Origin: Fidelibacterota bacterium
GTDB taxonomy: Bacteria > Fidelibacterota > Marinisomatia > Marinisomatales > SCKK01
DNA: 56,701 nt
Direction of reading: 5' to 3'
Assembly: GCA_004124475.1 (NCBI GenBank)
Contig: SCKK01000020.1
Coordinates: forward strand, 1 to 56,701
In this document: piece after piece, positions 43,060 to 52,395 of the stretch
Position numbering within the stretch: position 1 is the stretch's first letter
Layout: the number at the start of each line of letters is the position of its first letter
Position numbers and translations under genes: made by a program
The notes under the pieces: generated by a model
What the model was told of the DNA's origin: nothing
What the model saw: only the letters and a program-made list of their open reading frames with translations
The model's database searches: none

Positions 43060-43144
43060 TAGCCAACACTCTTTTCCTTTGCCTTCGCCTGCCTGTCCGT
43101 CGTAACGGTAGTGTAGACGGGCAACTTAGCCTGAATAGTTACCT

Positions 43145-44665
43145 TTAAAATAACTTGACCACCCGTTCTACCGCTTGTACCAACCTTCTCCCTTTAACCA
43201 AATCTACAGCCTGTTCGATTTCATGGGTAAGTATCCTATCATTTTTTACAAACTTAATATAACGTCGAATATAGTTTCGTGCGATTTTAGTCCCGATACC
43301 GGGTTTTAGCGGTTTATGTAAGTCCAATGCATGGCATGAGGCAATAAGTTCAATTGCCAGTATGAATTCCACATTTTCCAATATCTTTAACAATTTCCTC
43401 CCTGCCCATGTTGACATGCTTACGAAGTCTTCTTTTCCTGCTGATGTAGTCAAGGAATCCACTGATGCAGGATGGGACAAGGATTTGTTCTCAGACACCA
43501 ATGACGCTGCAGTTACCTGTAACATCATATAACCGGACTCTATTCCGGGTGTTCCAGCTAAAAATATCGGGATATTATCACCAATTCCTTCCATCATTCG
43601 AGCAATTCGCCGCTCAGAAACAGCTCCCATTTCAGAAGCAGCAATGGATAACGTATCCGAGGCTTGTGCGATTACTTCGGCATGAAAATGCCCGGATGTA
43701 ACCACTTCACCTGTATCCGGAAGTATTAAAGGATTATCACTTACACTATTGATTTCATTTTCTATGATTCTCTTCGCTCCGGTAAACAGTTCCCGCGAAG
43801 CACCGTGGATGTGGGGAATGCACCGGAAACTATAAGGGTCCTGAACATGATCACAATCTATGTGGGAAGCAACAATTTCACTTTTTGCCAGTAATTTCCA
43901 TACATTAGTCGCCGATTGCAGCTGACCGGGGTGTTTTTTCAGTCTATGGATTTTTGGACGAAAAACAAGACTAGAAAAAAGACACGATTCAACGGACATC
44001 GCCCCAATGATATCGGCTACCTTCAAAATATTCTGTAATCTCAATAATCCGCAAATAGCAAGAGCAGTTGATACCTGAGTTCCGTTCACGAGACTCAGGC
44101 CTTCTTTTTGTTGGAGGACAATAGGTTCCAGACCTGCCTCCTTTAATGCCACAATACTCGGAAAAATACGATCACTGAAATGTACTTCCCCCTCTCCAAT
44201 GAGCGTTAATGCCATATGAGCGAGAGGCGCTAAATCACCACTGGCACCCACAGATCCCTTGGATGGTATTATTGGCAAAATATCATGATTAATTAAATCC
44301 CGAAGAATTTGTACGACTTCCCACCTGATTCCACTGTAACCATGACAAAAATTGATGAGTTTTAATATTAATATAAATCGTGTAATGCCAGTCTCGAATG
44401 GATTTCCAACTCCTGTTGCATGACTTCGAACAAGGTTAAGTTGAAGTTGTATACGATCTTCTTTGGGTATCCGGTATCTACTCAATGCGCCAAATCCGGT
44501 ATTCAAGCCATAAATCGTTTCGTCCGAATCGATTAATTTTGTTAACAAGTTATGACAGTGTACTATTTTTAATTTTACTTCACTTGTTACTTGAAGTTTG
44601 CCACGCTTCTCTATGAATGGTTGAAAATCATCTATTGTATAAGATTGTCCGTGTATTTTCAGCAC
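43145..44665 (-). CDS. hutH: Histidine ammonia-lyase
   Basis: Removes ammonia from histidine to give urocanate. The 506 residues carry the MIO-forming Ala-Ser-Gly at 141-143 in GSVGASGDLAPLAHM. YGLNTGFG (about 52-59), SHATGVG (81-87) and the HAL-type segment ENKSLSHPASVDSLTTSAGKEDFVSMS also match. That last segment separates HAL from Phe or Tyr lyases, although K-E-D-F replaces the usual Q-E-D-H. No other hut genes are in the window. The ATG has no strong ribosome binding site. An aromatic-acid lyase with changed specificity cannot be excluded because of the altered QEDH motif. Confidence 0.88.
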   Translation of the reverse strand: MLKIHGQSYTIDDFQPFIEKRGKLQVTSEVKLKIVHCHNLLTKLIDSDETIYGLNTGFGALSRYRIPKEDRIQLQLNLVRSHATGVGNPFETGITRFILILKLINFCHGYSGIRWEVVQILRDLINHDILPIIPSKGSVGASGDLAPLAHMALTLIGEGEVHFSDRIFPSIVALKEAGLEPIVLQQKEGLSLVNGTQVSTALAICGLLRLQNILKVADIIGAMSVESCLFSSLVFRPKIHRLKKHPGQLQSATNVWKLLAKSEIVASHIDCDHVQDPYSFRCIPHIHGASRELFTGAKRIIENEINSVSDNPLILPDTGEVVTSGHFHAEVIAQASDTLSIAASEMGAVSERRIARMMEGIGDNIPIFLAGTPGIESGYMMLQVTAASLVSENKSLSHPASVDSLTTSAGKEDFVSMSTWAGRKLLKILENVEFILAIELIASCHALDLHKPLKPGIGTKIARNYIRRYIKFVKNDRILTHEIEQAVDLVKGRRLVQAVERVVKLF

Positions 44666-44776
44666 GAGATGTTCATAAAATTATTAGAGATTTTAATGTT
44701 GGACAAGCCATTTACATAACAAATAATCATATACGTAACTATTCAAACGAATTGGTTTCTATGGAAATGAAATTCT

Positions 44777-47617
44777 TTAGGGCAATGAAATAAATATCTC
44801 TTCGACCGATTTAAATATTTTCATCGGGACTGGAATAGCTTCCTGGAAGGCATATCCATATCGCTTATTTACAACACGATGATCTAAATTTACGAATATC
44901 CCTTCGTCGCGCATACTCCGGATTAAACGCCCAAAACCTTGTTTTAATTTAATGGCTGTCTCGGGAACAGCATATTCCATGAAGGAATTTTTTCCTTCAG
45001 CGGATAATTTTTCTCCATAGGCTGCTACGATAGGTTCACTTGGGACATCAAATGGTAACTTCGTGATAACGAGAATTTCAAGTAGCTCTCTTGGTAAGTC
45101 CACACCTTCCCAGAACGAATTTGTTCCCAATAGTATACCTCCGGTTGATTCTCTAAATCCATCAAGAAGGGAAGATCGTGAGGTGGCTCCTAATTGAGGG
45201 AAAATACTCAATTTTCGTAATAGCCCCCTATTCACAATTTCTTCGTAAGTTTTCTCCAATAGAACTCGAGCAGTAAAAAGTATCATCATACGCTTATTCA
45301 TATTATTATGTAAATATTCAATCAAATCTGCAATTACAAAATAGAATTGATTGGAATTAGGACCGACACTTCCACCATATTGGAAATATCGACACTGTTC
45401 TGCATACAAGAATGGACTCGGGAAATTGCCTGTAATGACTGACTTTTCGTGGTAATCGGCTAACCCGACTCTATTTCTATAATAATCAAACTTCTGCCCG
45501 ATTGAAAGTGTTGCTGAGGTTAATACAACAGATTCCAATGTATTAAACAGTTGTTCGGATAGGTTTACTCCAATATCTATTGGAGTACAATTCAGTGATA
45601 GAATTAATTCACTTTTTTTGAAATACCCTTCATACCAATATACCCAGTCTTCCTTTTCATCGAGAGCTGCATTGGTGAGAACCTGGAAACTTTCCGACAA
45701 GATTTCTAAGGTGCTATCCAGGAATAAAACCATCTCCTCTACAACCTGTTTAGACTCTACTTCTCGAACCAACTTACCAAAGGTTTTAATTTGAGAAATG
45801 CAAGAAAACATTGCTTTGGACAAGTTATCCAAATAAGGAGATAAATGTTCGAATTCTTCATAAAAAGTCTGATACCTGACTTTTTGGACATAGTGTACCT
45901 TCTCCTTAAAAAATCCCCCTTTTATATCGGTCATTGTCTTAAAAAATATCTCACATGAGTTCAATACGTTTTCAATATTCTCATTCAAACGGTCGAAATG
46001 GTGAACTATTTCTGAGTTCTTTTGACCCAATACAGTGACATGCCGTTTAAACTTAGTCCCCATTCGGGTCTTTGGATTCAACATCCGCAATGCATCTCTT
46101 ATAGACTGGTAGCTTACAGATGATTGAAAATGGTTATAACCGACTTTGACAAGGTTATGCGCCTCATCGATGATTACGCGTTTAAATTCAGGGAGGATGC
46201 CAGGATTCGAAAGCTCTGATAACAGCAGGGAGTGATTAACCACAATAATATCTGCCTTGTGACAAGCTTTCCTCAACGGACCGATAAAACATCCCTGATG
46301 TTGATTACAAACCTGTTGAGTACAAAACCCCTTATCACTATCAATCATTGATTTTAACCGGGGGATTTGTCGATTTAAAAATCCCGGGCATTCCGATATA
46401 TTCCCCGTCTTCGTAAATCTAAGCCAGACAATAATGGGCAAAATACTTAATGCTTCTCGAGATGACAGTAGATTTCTTGCATCTTCTATAATCCAATTAA
46501 GACGTGTTTTACAAAGGTAGTTCCTCCTCCCTTTCATCATCACTGCTTTAAAAGAAATGTCAAGAGCGTCCGCTATCAGGGGGAGCTCACGATAAAACAG
46601 CTGGTCCTGAAGATGTTTGGTGTGGCATGATATGATGGTAGGACCTTCTTTTCCTTCTAACCCGGACTTTAATGCAGGAAATAGGTATGCCACTGATTTT
46701 CCTAATCCGGTACCTGCCTCCAATAAGCCGATGGATTTATCTGTGAATAGCTTTAGTATCATTTCCGAATATTTGATTTGAGTCGGTCTCTCTTCAAAGG
46801 GTGATTCTATTCTTTCATTTTTCCTCATTAATTGATCCAAATGACCACCCTTTCCGAATACTTTCATAGCCTTGTCCGGAAACGAAGAATTTCGTCCCTT
46901 AAAATCCACAACATTGGATTTAAGCTTTTTGGGTATTGAAGAAACTAATAGTCCCTTATTAAGAAACTGTTTCTCTGAATAGATATTTGCGAGATTTATG
47001 AACAATTCTTTCGTAGGAATGGAGAAGTCTTTTATCACAGAGAGCATTTTTTGAATGGTTTCAAGTGGATATGAAGCAGCTTCAGTAACCAACTGAACAA
47101 ATATTTTCCCCACATTAACCGTATCTGCTTTCGCTCGATGAGCATCCTCCCCGGATAATCCAAAAAATTCGGAAACGGTCTTTAGCCTGTGATTTGATAA
47201 GAAAAATAAAAAAGTTTGAGCTAACAATAACGTATCATAACAGGTATTTTCAACTGTCTGGGATTCGTATAAGTAAGTCGACTTTAAATTTTCTAAAAAG
47301 GTGTAATCAAATTCAATATTATGAGCGACGAGGGGATAATTACCTATAAAACTTACCAATTCTTTAACTACCTGCTCCTCATTGGGAGCATCGCTCACCA
47401 TCTTGTTCGTGATGTTTGTCAAGTTGGTAATATTGGAAGGGATGAGAATACCCGGGTTGACCAGTGTAGAATATGAATCTACGTTGACGCCATCTTCAAA
47501 CCGAACTGCCGCACATTCAATTATTTTATCACGAGAAAAATCAAGCCCAGTTGTTTCGAAATCAATTGCAACAAAAGTTTTAAGATCTAATAAGCGAAGG
47601 AGCTCAGGTAGGTCCAT
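44777..47617 (-). CDS. dinG: DnaQ-type exonuclease fused to DinG-family helicase
   Basis: A 946-residue fusion. Residues about 14-175 are a DEDD 3'-5' exonuclease: VAIDFETTGLD (D19, E21), HNIEFDYTFL and HRAKADTVNVG. Residues about 275-946 are an XPD/DinG-like superfamily 2 helicase: LLEAGTGLGKSVAYLFP, VIIDEAHNL, SATLSIG and the late QGFGRLIRSMRDEG. Cysteines around 355-460 (CKTRLNW, CPGF, CTQQVCNQHQGC, KACHKADI) fit a 4Fe-4S cluster. It should unwind branched or R-loop DNA. The start codon shares one base with the stop of the flavoprotein gene (TAATG), so it is the last gene of that operon. Confidence 0.9.
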   Translation of the reverse strand: MDLPELLRLLDLKTFVAIDFETTGLDFSRDKIIECAAVRFEDGVNVDSYSTLVNPGILIPSNITNLTNITNKMVSDAPNEEQVVKELVSFIGNYPLVAHNIEFDYTFLENLKSTYLYESQTVENTCYDTLLLAQTFLFFLSNHRLKTVSEFFGLSGEDAHRAKADTVNVGKIFVQLVTEAASYPLETIQKMLSVIKDFSIPTKELFINLANIYSEKQFLNKGLLVSSIPKKLKSNVVDFKGRNSSFPDKAMKVFGKGGHLDQLMRKNERIESPFEERPTQIKYSEMILKLFTDKSIGLLEAGTGLGKSVAYLFPALKSGLEGKEGPTIISCHTKHLQDQLFYRELPLIADALDISFKAVMMKGRRNYLCKTRLNWIIEDARNLLSSREALSILPIIVWLRFTKTGNISECPGFLNRQIPRLKSMIDSDKGFCTQQVCNQHQGCFIGPLRKACHKADIIVVNHSLLLSELSNPGILPEFKRVIIDEAHNLVKVGYNHFQSSVSYQSIRDALRMLNPKTRMGTKFKRHVTVLGQKNSEIVHHFDRLNENIENVLNSCEIFFKTMTDIKGGFFKEKVHYVQKVRYQTFYEEFEHLSPYLDNLSKAMFSCISQIKTFGKLVREVESKQVVEEMVLFLDSTLEILSESFQVLTNAALDEKEDWVYWYEGYFKKSELILSLNCTPIDIGVNLSEQLFNTLESVVLTSATLSIGQKFDYYRNRVGLADYHEKSVITGNFPSPFLYAEQCRYFQYGGSVGPNSNQFYFVIADLIEYLHNNMNKRMMILFTARVLLEKTYEEIVNRGLLRKLSIFPQLGATSRSSLLDGFRESTGGILLGTNSFWEGVDLPRELLEILVITKLPFDVPSEPIVAAYGEKLSAEGKNSFMEYAVPETAIKLKQGFGRLIRSMRDEGIFVNLDHRVVNKRYGYAFQEAIPVPMKIFKSVEEIFISLP

Positions 47618-48798
47618 TAAAGTCCTGCAAATACCTTCATGACATCATAAAGGAGTTTAGGTTTTTTATAGACAGCTTTTAAAAATACTTTGGTAATAGT
47701 TCTCTCTTCTTCCGGGATTTTTGCAACCGATTCTGCAATTCCATCAAGGTCTTCATCGGTTAGTTTATCAATTGTATTTCTAATACTATAAAACCTTTCG
47801 TGATTTTTTCCGCCAATCTTATGCCATTTTTTTTCATATTGGGAAAGGAACTTTTCACTCACATTTCCTTTTTTTATCGCATCTGCTGCAGTCTGGCCTG
47901 CCAACATGCCTCCCCGCATCCCAGGAATAATGCCCCCTCCCGTCATGGGATTCACCATGTGAGCTGCATCTCCTGCCAACATTAGTCCGTTCGCAACAAT
48001 CTTTTTCAAAGTCTTATCGCATGGGACTCCACCCGCAAACGTACTTACTACAGATGCATTGGGGAATTTTTCCTGAAGAAATTCATCTAAATACCTCATG
48101 GCTGATTTTCCTTTGCTGTACTTCCCGGAAATACCCAGACCAATATTTGCTGAGTGTGGCCCTTTGGGAAATATCCATACATAGCCACCGGGGGCTCTTT
48201 TTCGGGACAGATAGAAGTCAAAACGATGTTCATCCACATCAATGCCGGTCACTGTTTTTTGGATTGCTGATTCCATATCTTTCATTTTCAATTGAGTCCG
48301 GAGACCTGCCCACCGCCCCACACGACTTTCCACCCCATCGGCACCTATTACAATTTTTGAACTTATCTCAAAGTCTTCACCAAAATATTGACCCTTAACA
48401 CCTTTTACATAATCACCGTCAAACAAAAGTCCGGAAACATATGCTTTGGTTACAATAGTCGCCCCTTCTTGTGCAGCATATTGCGCGAGATCATAATCAA
48501 ATATACGCCGATCGAGGATATACCCTTTTGCTTTCATATCGAACTCAATCTCATGTCCGCTGGGAGAAACCAGCTGAATCCGGGTAATCGTTGACTTAAT
48601 CCACCGTGGGTCAGGTTCCACAAATATCCGCAACCCTTCATCACTGACTGCTTCCCCGCATCGTACCGGAACCCCAATATCCCGATCCTTTTCAAGCAGG
48701 ACTACTCTGGCGCCGTTCAGAGCAACATATTGGGCTGCAGTGGATCCCGCTGGACCACCTCCAACCACTATGACATCATACTTCTGCTGTCTCCACAT
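47617..48798 (-). CDS. Geranylgeranyl reductase-family flavoprotein
   Basis: About 393 residues. I prefer the ATG at 48798, nine bases after GAGG; a TTG at 48804 is the alternative. The FAD-binding motif VIVVGGGPAGSTAAQYVALNGARVVLLEKD is at the N-terminus, with the family segments PVRCGEAVS, PGGYVWIFPKGPHSANIGLG and the second FAD motif GLMLAGDAAHMVNPMTGGG. The family saturates isoprenoid chains in lipids, chlorophyll or menaquinone. The adjacent ferredoxin, whose gene overlaps this one, is the likely electron donor. The neighbouring UbiA-like membrane protein suggests menaquinone or another prenyl lipid as substrate; that is inference. Confidence 0.88.
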   Translation of the reverse strand: MWRQQKYDVIVVGGGPAGSTAAQYVALNGARVVLLEKDRDIGVPVRCGEAVSDEGLRIFVEPDPRWIKSTITRIQLVSPSGHEIEFDMKAKGYILDRRIFDYDLAQYAAQEGATIVTKAYVSGLLFDGDYVKGVKGQYFGEDFEISSKIVIGADGVESRVGRWAGLRTQLKMKDMESAIQKTVTGIDVDEHRFDFYLSRKRAPGGYVWIFPKGPHSANIGLGISGKYSKGKSAMRYLDEFLQEKFPNASVVSTFAGGVPCDKTLKKIVANGLMLAGDAAHMVNPMTGGGIIPGMRGGMLAGQTAADAIKKGNVSEKFLSQYEKKWHKIGGKNHERFYSIRNTIDKLTDEDLDGIAESVAKIPEEERTITKVFLKAVYKKPKLLYDVMKVFAGL

Positions 48799-48961
48799 GC
48801 TCAAAAACCTCTATAGGACAAATATATTCGCATAGCCTGCAATCTATGCAGATATCGTGGATAATTTCGATTTCTGCTTCCCTTAATTCAATACAGTCTA
48901 CAGGACAAATGCCTACGCAACATCCACAAAAATCACATTTATTGGGTTTAATCTCAATCAT
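48776..48961 (-). CDS. 2x[4Fe-4S] ferredoxin
   Basis: A 61-residue ferredoxin with two cluster motifs, CDFCGCCVGICP and CIDCRLCEYICP. It overlaps the flavoprotein gene downstream by about 23 bases and the membrane-protein gene upstream by four (ATGA), so all three are translated together. It is probably the electron donor of the geranylgeranyl-reductase-like enzyme. The C-terminal tail EVFEHVETAEV is short and acidic. Confidence 0.93.
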   Translation of the reverse strand: MIEIKPNKCDFCGCCVGICPVDCIELREAEIEIIHDICIDCRLCEYICPIEVFEHVETAEV

Positions 48962-49941
48962 TGATGGGTAGAAAAAGTTGGATAGACAACCTGATAACGG
49001 AAATAGTAATAAAACCGGCAGAAATGAAATAGCATAAGAAGAGGTAGTAAAAACCAGGGGTACCTAACCACTATGAATATGGCAAGAATTAAAATAGGGT
49101 AATAATTCGTGCGATCTAAATGATCCATCCTCGGTTTTATTAACAGTACCAGAAAAAAAGGCAAAGAAATGATAGCAGACGTACTGATCACAGGATCGCC
49201 AAACCAATACCCGAGGAAAACAGCAATAATGATAAACACAGTCCCCAGTATTCCAGGAGCGCCAATATGAGAATACGGTATTTTTTGATCCGGGGTTGTT
49301 TCATTTGTTACCGTTGATGTCCGCAAGGATGCAATCAAACCGATTGCCGAATACCCCAATCCATACGGTATTGAATATTTTAAGCCGGAAAACAGAGAAC
49401 CACCGGCATAATTCCAACCAAACATAAACAGACAAATTCCTAACGCTACGTACAACAAAGCGCCTTTGCTCAGGGATATCTTTTCATCTGATCTCCCTAG
49501 ATGAAGACTTCCTTTAAATAAAAAATAAATTCCCAATGCCCAAATCAACGATAATACCGGGTATATTGACGTGTTCTGAAATGAAACAACTCCACTGATG
49601 ATAAAAACAAGTAGAAAGCCAATTGAAGTTATTATTTTTCGGTCAAATTTTAAAAGACTAATTGGGACTTCATCTCCACTATTATTTTTCGTTATTAAAG
49701 ACGCTATAATCAGAAGTGTCAACCCTAAGAAAAATAAAACACCTGTCCCATCAATGTTAGGAAGCCAAATCAGATTTGGTGTTTTCACCCCTTCGGCGGC
49801 ACTAACCCCTGCAACTGACATGATCCAGACAGGGAAAAATATAACAGGTTTTATCTGAAAGAATGAATCCAACTGTTTGACCTTCTCCCTCAATCGGTGA
49901 TAAAGTGGTGTATCCGGTCGTATCAACCTTGTAATATACAT
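48958..49941 (-). CDS. Polytopic membrane protein, possibly UbiA-like prenyltransferase
   Basis: A 327-residue protein with eight or nine hydrophobic segments. The overall size, and the ending RYPWFLLPLLMLFHFCRFYYYFRYQVVYPTF, recall UbiA-family members in lipoquinone pathways. The usual first aspartate motif (NDxxDxxxD) is not clear: ITKNNSGDEVPISLLKFDRK is the nearest candidate, and PRMDHLD could be the second. Its stop overlaps the ferredoxin start by four bases, which links it to a prenyl-reducing pair. If it is not a prenyltransferase it is an unknown partner of that pair. Confidence 0.45.
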   Translation of the reverse strand: MYITRLIRPDTPLYHRLREKVKQLDSFFQIKPVIFFPVWIMSVAGVSAAEGVKTPNLIWLPNIDGTGVLFFLGLTLLIIASLITKNNSGDEVPISLLKFDRKIITSIGFLLVFIISGVVSFQNTSIYPVLSLIWALGIYFLFKGSLHLGRSDEKISLSKGALLYVALGICLFMFGWNYAGGSLFSGLKYSIPYGLGYSAIGLIASLRTSTVTNETTPDQKIPYSHIGAPGILGTVFIIIAVFLGYWFGDPVISTSAIISLPFFLVLLIKPRMDHLDRTNYYPILILAIFIVVRYPWFLLPLLMLFHFCRFYYYFRYQVVYPTFSTHQ

Positions 49942-49956
49942 AAAGTTAAAGGAATA

Positions 49957-51339
49957 TTAACCAATCAATGGCGATCCAGTGAAAACCTCAACAATCTCAT
50001 TTGCTATTATAAAGAAAACAACCACGATTGCAATAGAAAATAATACTTTTACAACAATATCAGGCAAGCCCTTCCCTTTTTGTCCTTCCCTGATTTCTTC
50101 GAGGAATTTGGGGATTCCCCACCGGTATAAAACAAAAATCGCCGTCAGCATTCCACCTATAGGAAGCATGTATTTTGATGACGCATAATCGAGAAAATTA
50201 AAAAAACTGATGTTAAATACAGTAGAAAAATCAGTAAATCCACCTAAAGAAAGTGAACAAAAGACTCCTACAATTCCTATTATCGAACCAAAAACATATG
50301 TCGCTCTTGATCTGCTCCACCCTTTTTGATCAATGAAATAAGCTGTCACAACTTCCAGGATCGAGATGGCAGACGTCAATGCTGCCAGAAATAAAAGGAA
50401 GAAAAAGAGAGTCCCCCATAAGTGACCACCTGGCATCTGAGGAAAAATAGTAGGTAAAATCGTAAAAATAAGTCCGGGTCCTTCTCCAGGATCTGCCCCT
50501 AAAGCAAATACGGTGGTAAAGATTACCACCCCTGCCATCAAAGCGATGATCGTATCAATAACAAGAATAAGAATACCTGAAGTAACGAGGTTTTGATCCT
50601 TTCCCAGATAACTGCCATAGGTAATCATCGTACCCATGCCTAAGCTGAGGGTAAAGAAAGCGTGACCCAACGCCAGCACAACACTGGAGGCAGTCAGATC
50701 GCTGAATTTGGGAAGAAATAAGAATTTTACCCCTTCCATTCCACCGGGAAGAGTGATACCACGAACCATAAGTATAACAAGAAGCACAAGGATCATGGGC
50801 ATCATCACTTTGCTCCACCGCTCGATTCCTCCCTTTACGCCGTTAACAATAATCCAGATACACAATCCCATAAAAATCAAATGCCAGAAAATGGGGTTCC
50901 ACGCATTGGACACAAATGAGTTGAAGGCATCGCTGGCAATATCAGGATTTCCTGCAAAGGATTCAAACCCAGTTGTCAACGCAAGAAAAGTATACCTTAA
51001 TGTCCATCCCCCTACTACGCTGTAGAAGGATAAGATAACAAACGCTGACGCCACTCCCAAAAACCCAACATATTTCCACCACGATTTTTGTGCCAATTTC
51101 TCAAAGGCACCCACAGGGCTGAGTTGGGTTTTTCTGCCAATAACAAATTCCCCGATGAGAATAGGAAGACCCACCACAGCAATACAGAGGAGGTATATCA
51201 TTGTAAACGCCGCTCCTCCATTGGAACCCGCCATATGCGGATATTTCCAGATATTTCCAAGTCCCACAGCAGACCCGGAAGCTGCCAAAATAAATCCAAA
51301 TCTTGACCCCCAATGTTCGCGCTTTTCAACCACATTCAT
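49957..51339 (-). CDS. Sodium-dependent transporter, NSS (neurotransmitter:sodium symporter) family
   Basis: A 460-residue inner-membrane symporter with 11-12 helices, of the LeuT fold. The signature first helix is REHWGSRFGFILAASGSAVG followed by LGNIWKYPHMAGSNGGAAF, and helix 6-7 shows FFTLSLGMGTMITYGSY. Bacterial members import amino acids with sodium. It overlaps the DUF5683 gene by four bases (ATGA) and precedes the membrane-protein gene by 15 bases, so it is part of the operon, though no functional tie to prenyl lipids is evident. Confidence 0.92.
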   Translation of the reverse strand: MNVVEKREHWGSRFGFILAASGSAVGLGNIWKYPHMAGSNGGAAFTMIYLLCIAVVGLPILIGEFVIGRKTQLSPVGAFEKLAQKSWWKYVGFLGVASAFVILSFYSVVGGWTLRYTFLALTTGFESFAGNPDIASDAFNSFVSNAWNPIFWHLIFMGLCIWIIVNGVKGGIERWSKVMMPMILVLLVILMVRGITLPGGMEGVKFLFLPKFSDLTASSVVLALGHAFFTLSLGMGTMITYGSYLGKDQNLVTSGILILVIDTIIALMAGVVIFTTVFALGADPGEGPGLIFTILPTIFPQMPGGHLWGTLFFFLLFLAALTSAISILEVVTAYFIDQKGWSRSRATYVFGSIIGIVGVFCSLSLGGFTDFSTVFNISFFNFLDYASSKYMLPIGGMLTAIFVLYRWGIPKFLEEIREGQKGKGLPDIVVKVLFSIAIVVVFFIIANEIVEVFTGSPLIG

Positions 51340-51854
51340 CTCCTTAACAGCTCAGATTTGTTTTGATCTTTATCAGTTACTATAGGTAGTTCATCAAAAT
51401 CATCATTCTCAAAGGCAGCCAGATGACTGTCTACCATCGCATCTATAAGACCGTAAATATAAACAAATCCTACCCACCAAGCGAATTTATTTCGCCTTTC
51501 CCGGTATCTGCTCCGATTAACTGTGGTGTCTGTATTAAGATAAAGGTTACGGTTCAGAATGAAATTATAAGCGGAATAGACTCCTGCAGACATAATCAAA
51601 ATTGCCTTCAAATATTTTCCGTTGTACACCTGACCGCCACCGGGGATTAATGAGTAAAGGACTGCTTTCGAAGGTAATTTTTCTACCTGAGCTTCGGTAG
51701 TATCTCTCTGTGTAATTCCGACAGTATGGAAAATTAGCAATCCAATGAGTAGCCATTTTTTCCTTTGTAAATACCTTTGCCACAAGGACACAAAGACAAG
51801 AAAAAATATTTTTTCACCATCCTTTGTCCCGAAACTACGAGATGAGTGTTTCAT
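51336..51854 (-). CDS. DUF5683-domain membrane protein
   Basis: Up to 172 residues. The conserved part begins near SKAVLYSLIPGGGQVYNGKYLKAILIM and ends around RRNKFAWWVGFVYIYGLIDAMVDSHLAAF, a DUF5683 pattern common in the FCB group: one or two membrane helices of unknown function. The first 30 or so codons of the longest frame read through CACAAAGAC-type spacer sequence and are unlikely to be coding. A start around WLLIGLLIFHTVGITQ, which is a signal-peptide-like stretch, is more credible, but no clear start codon with a ribosome binding site stands out. Confidence 0.65.
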   Translation of the reverse strand: MKHSSRSFGTKDGEKIFFLVFVSLWQRYLQRKKWLLIGLLIFHTVGITQRDTTEAQVEKLPSKAVLYSLIPGGGQVYNGKYLKAILIMSAGVYSAYNFILNRNLYLNTDTTVNRSRYRERRNKFAWWVGFVYIYGLIDAMVDSHLAAFENDDFDELPIVTDKDQNKSELLRR

Positions 51855-52227
51855 TCAGTAGTAAAGTCCCTCAGCATTCGAGTCAGTGTTTATTACTTAT
51901 CGCAGAGTTCACCTGGATATTGAGCGCCTGCCTGTTCGGCGCACGCAGACAAGGATTGAGTTAAACTACGTAAAACTATCCCGCGCTTTTATCTGCTCAA
52001 TCAGCGTTTTCATTTTAACCTTCCACGATTTCAATTTCTGCCGGGGTCGGGCCGTAGAGTTTATACACCATCCGGCCAACCCCGTTGGAATCTGATGTTC
52101 TACCACATCGCATGCAGCAAAGGCGAGTTATTTCAGACGTGGTCAATTTGCTTTTCGAATCTATAATTTGCCTGCGAGCGGTCTCTCTCAGGCAGACCAT
52201 AAATTGTTTGGAAAAGTTTGGCAGTTC
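51855..52227 (-). pseudogene. Relics of a restriction-modification gene 3' end
   Basis: On the minus strand, a frame ending at 52015 reads VGRMVYKLYGPTPAEIEIVEG-stop, the tail typical of N6-adenine DNA methylases and Eco57I-like restriction enzymes. The upstream part of that frame (to 52200) does not look like a methylase, so only the tail survives. A 15-codon ORF (MKTLIEQIKARDSFT, 51966-52013) begins three bases after it, probably the stub of the next gene of the lost locus. The region 51927-51955 also holds a GC-rich CCTGCCTGTTCGGCGCACGC element. Confidence 0.5.
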
Positions 52228-52395
52228 TCAAGACTGCCTCCACTCCCTGGCAAATTTGTTTAACTTTACGACGATTTCTATTTTCTTTTCAAAAGGTAAT
52301 TTGGCTTGTTCTTTACGAAACGCTTCTTTTGCTTTAAACAGTCTTTGCCTGTATTTTTCTACTTCTTTTTCGTTTTTGGCAACGATCTTCTTCAT
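52228..52395 (-). CDS. Small charged protein paired with the nucleotidyltransferase, 55 aa
   Basis: The ATG at 52395 overlaps the TGA of the nucleotidyltransferase gene (ATGA), and the ORF ends with TGA at 52228-52230. The product is lysine/glutamate-rich and should be a single long helix or coiled coil (KNEKEVEKYRQRLFKAKEAF, then RKEQAKLPFEKKIEIVVKLN). Short helical partners of this kind often accompany AbiEii-like nucleotidyltransferases. It may be the antitoxin, or a complex partner. I do not recognise a named family. Confidence 0.65.
   Translation of the reverse strand: MKKIVAKNEKEVEKYRQRLFKAKEAFRKEQAKLPFEKKIEIVVKLNKFAREWRQS

Noticed and set aside
51565-51783. A 72-codon minus-strand ORF beginning MAKVFTKEKMATHW
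   Set aside because: It is a shifted frame of the DUF5683 gene and ends without any family match.
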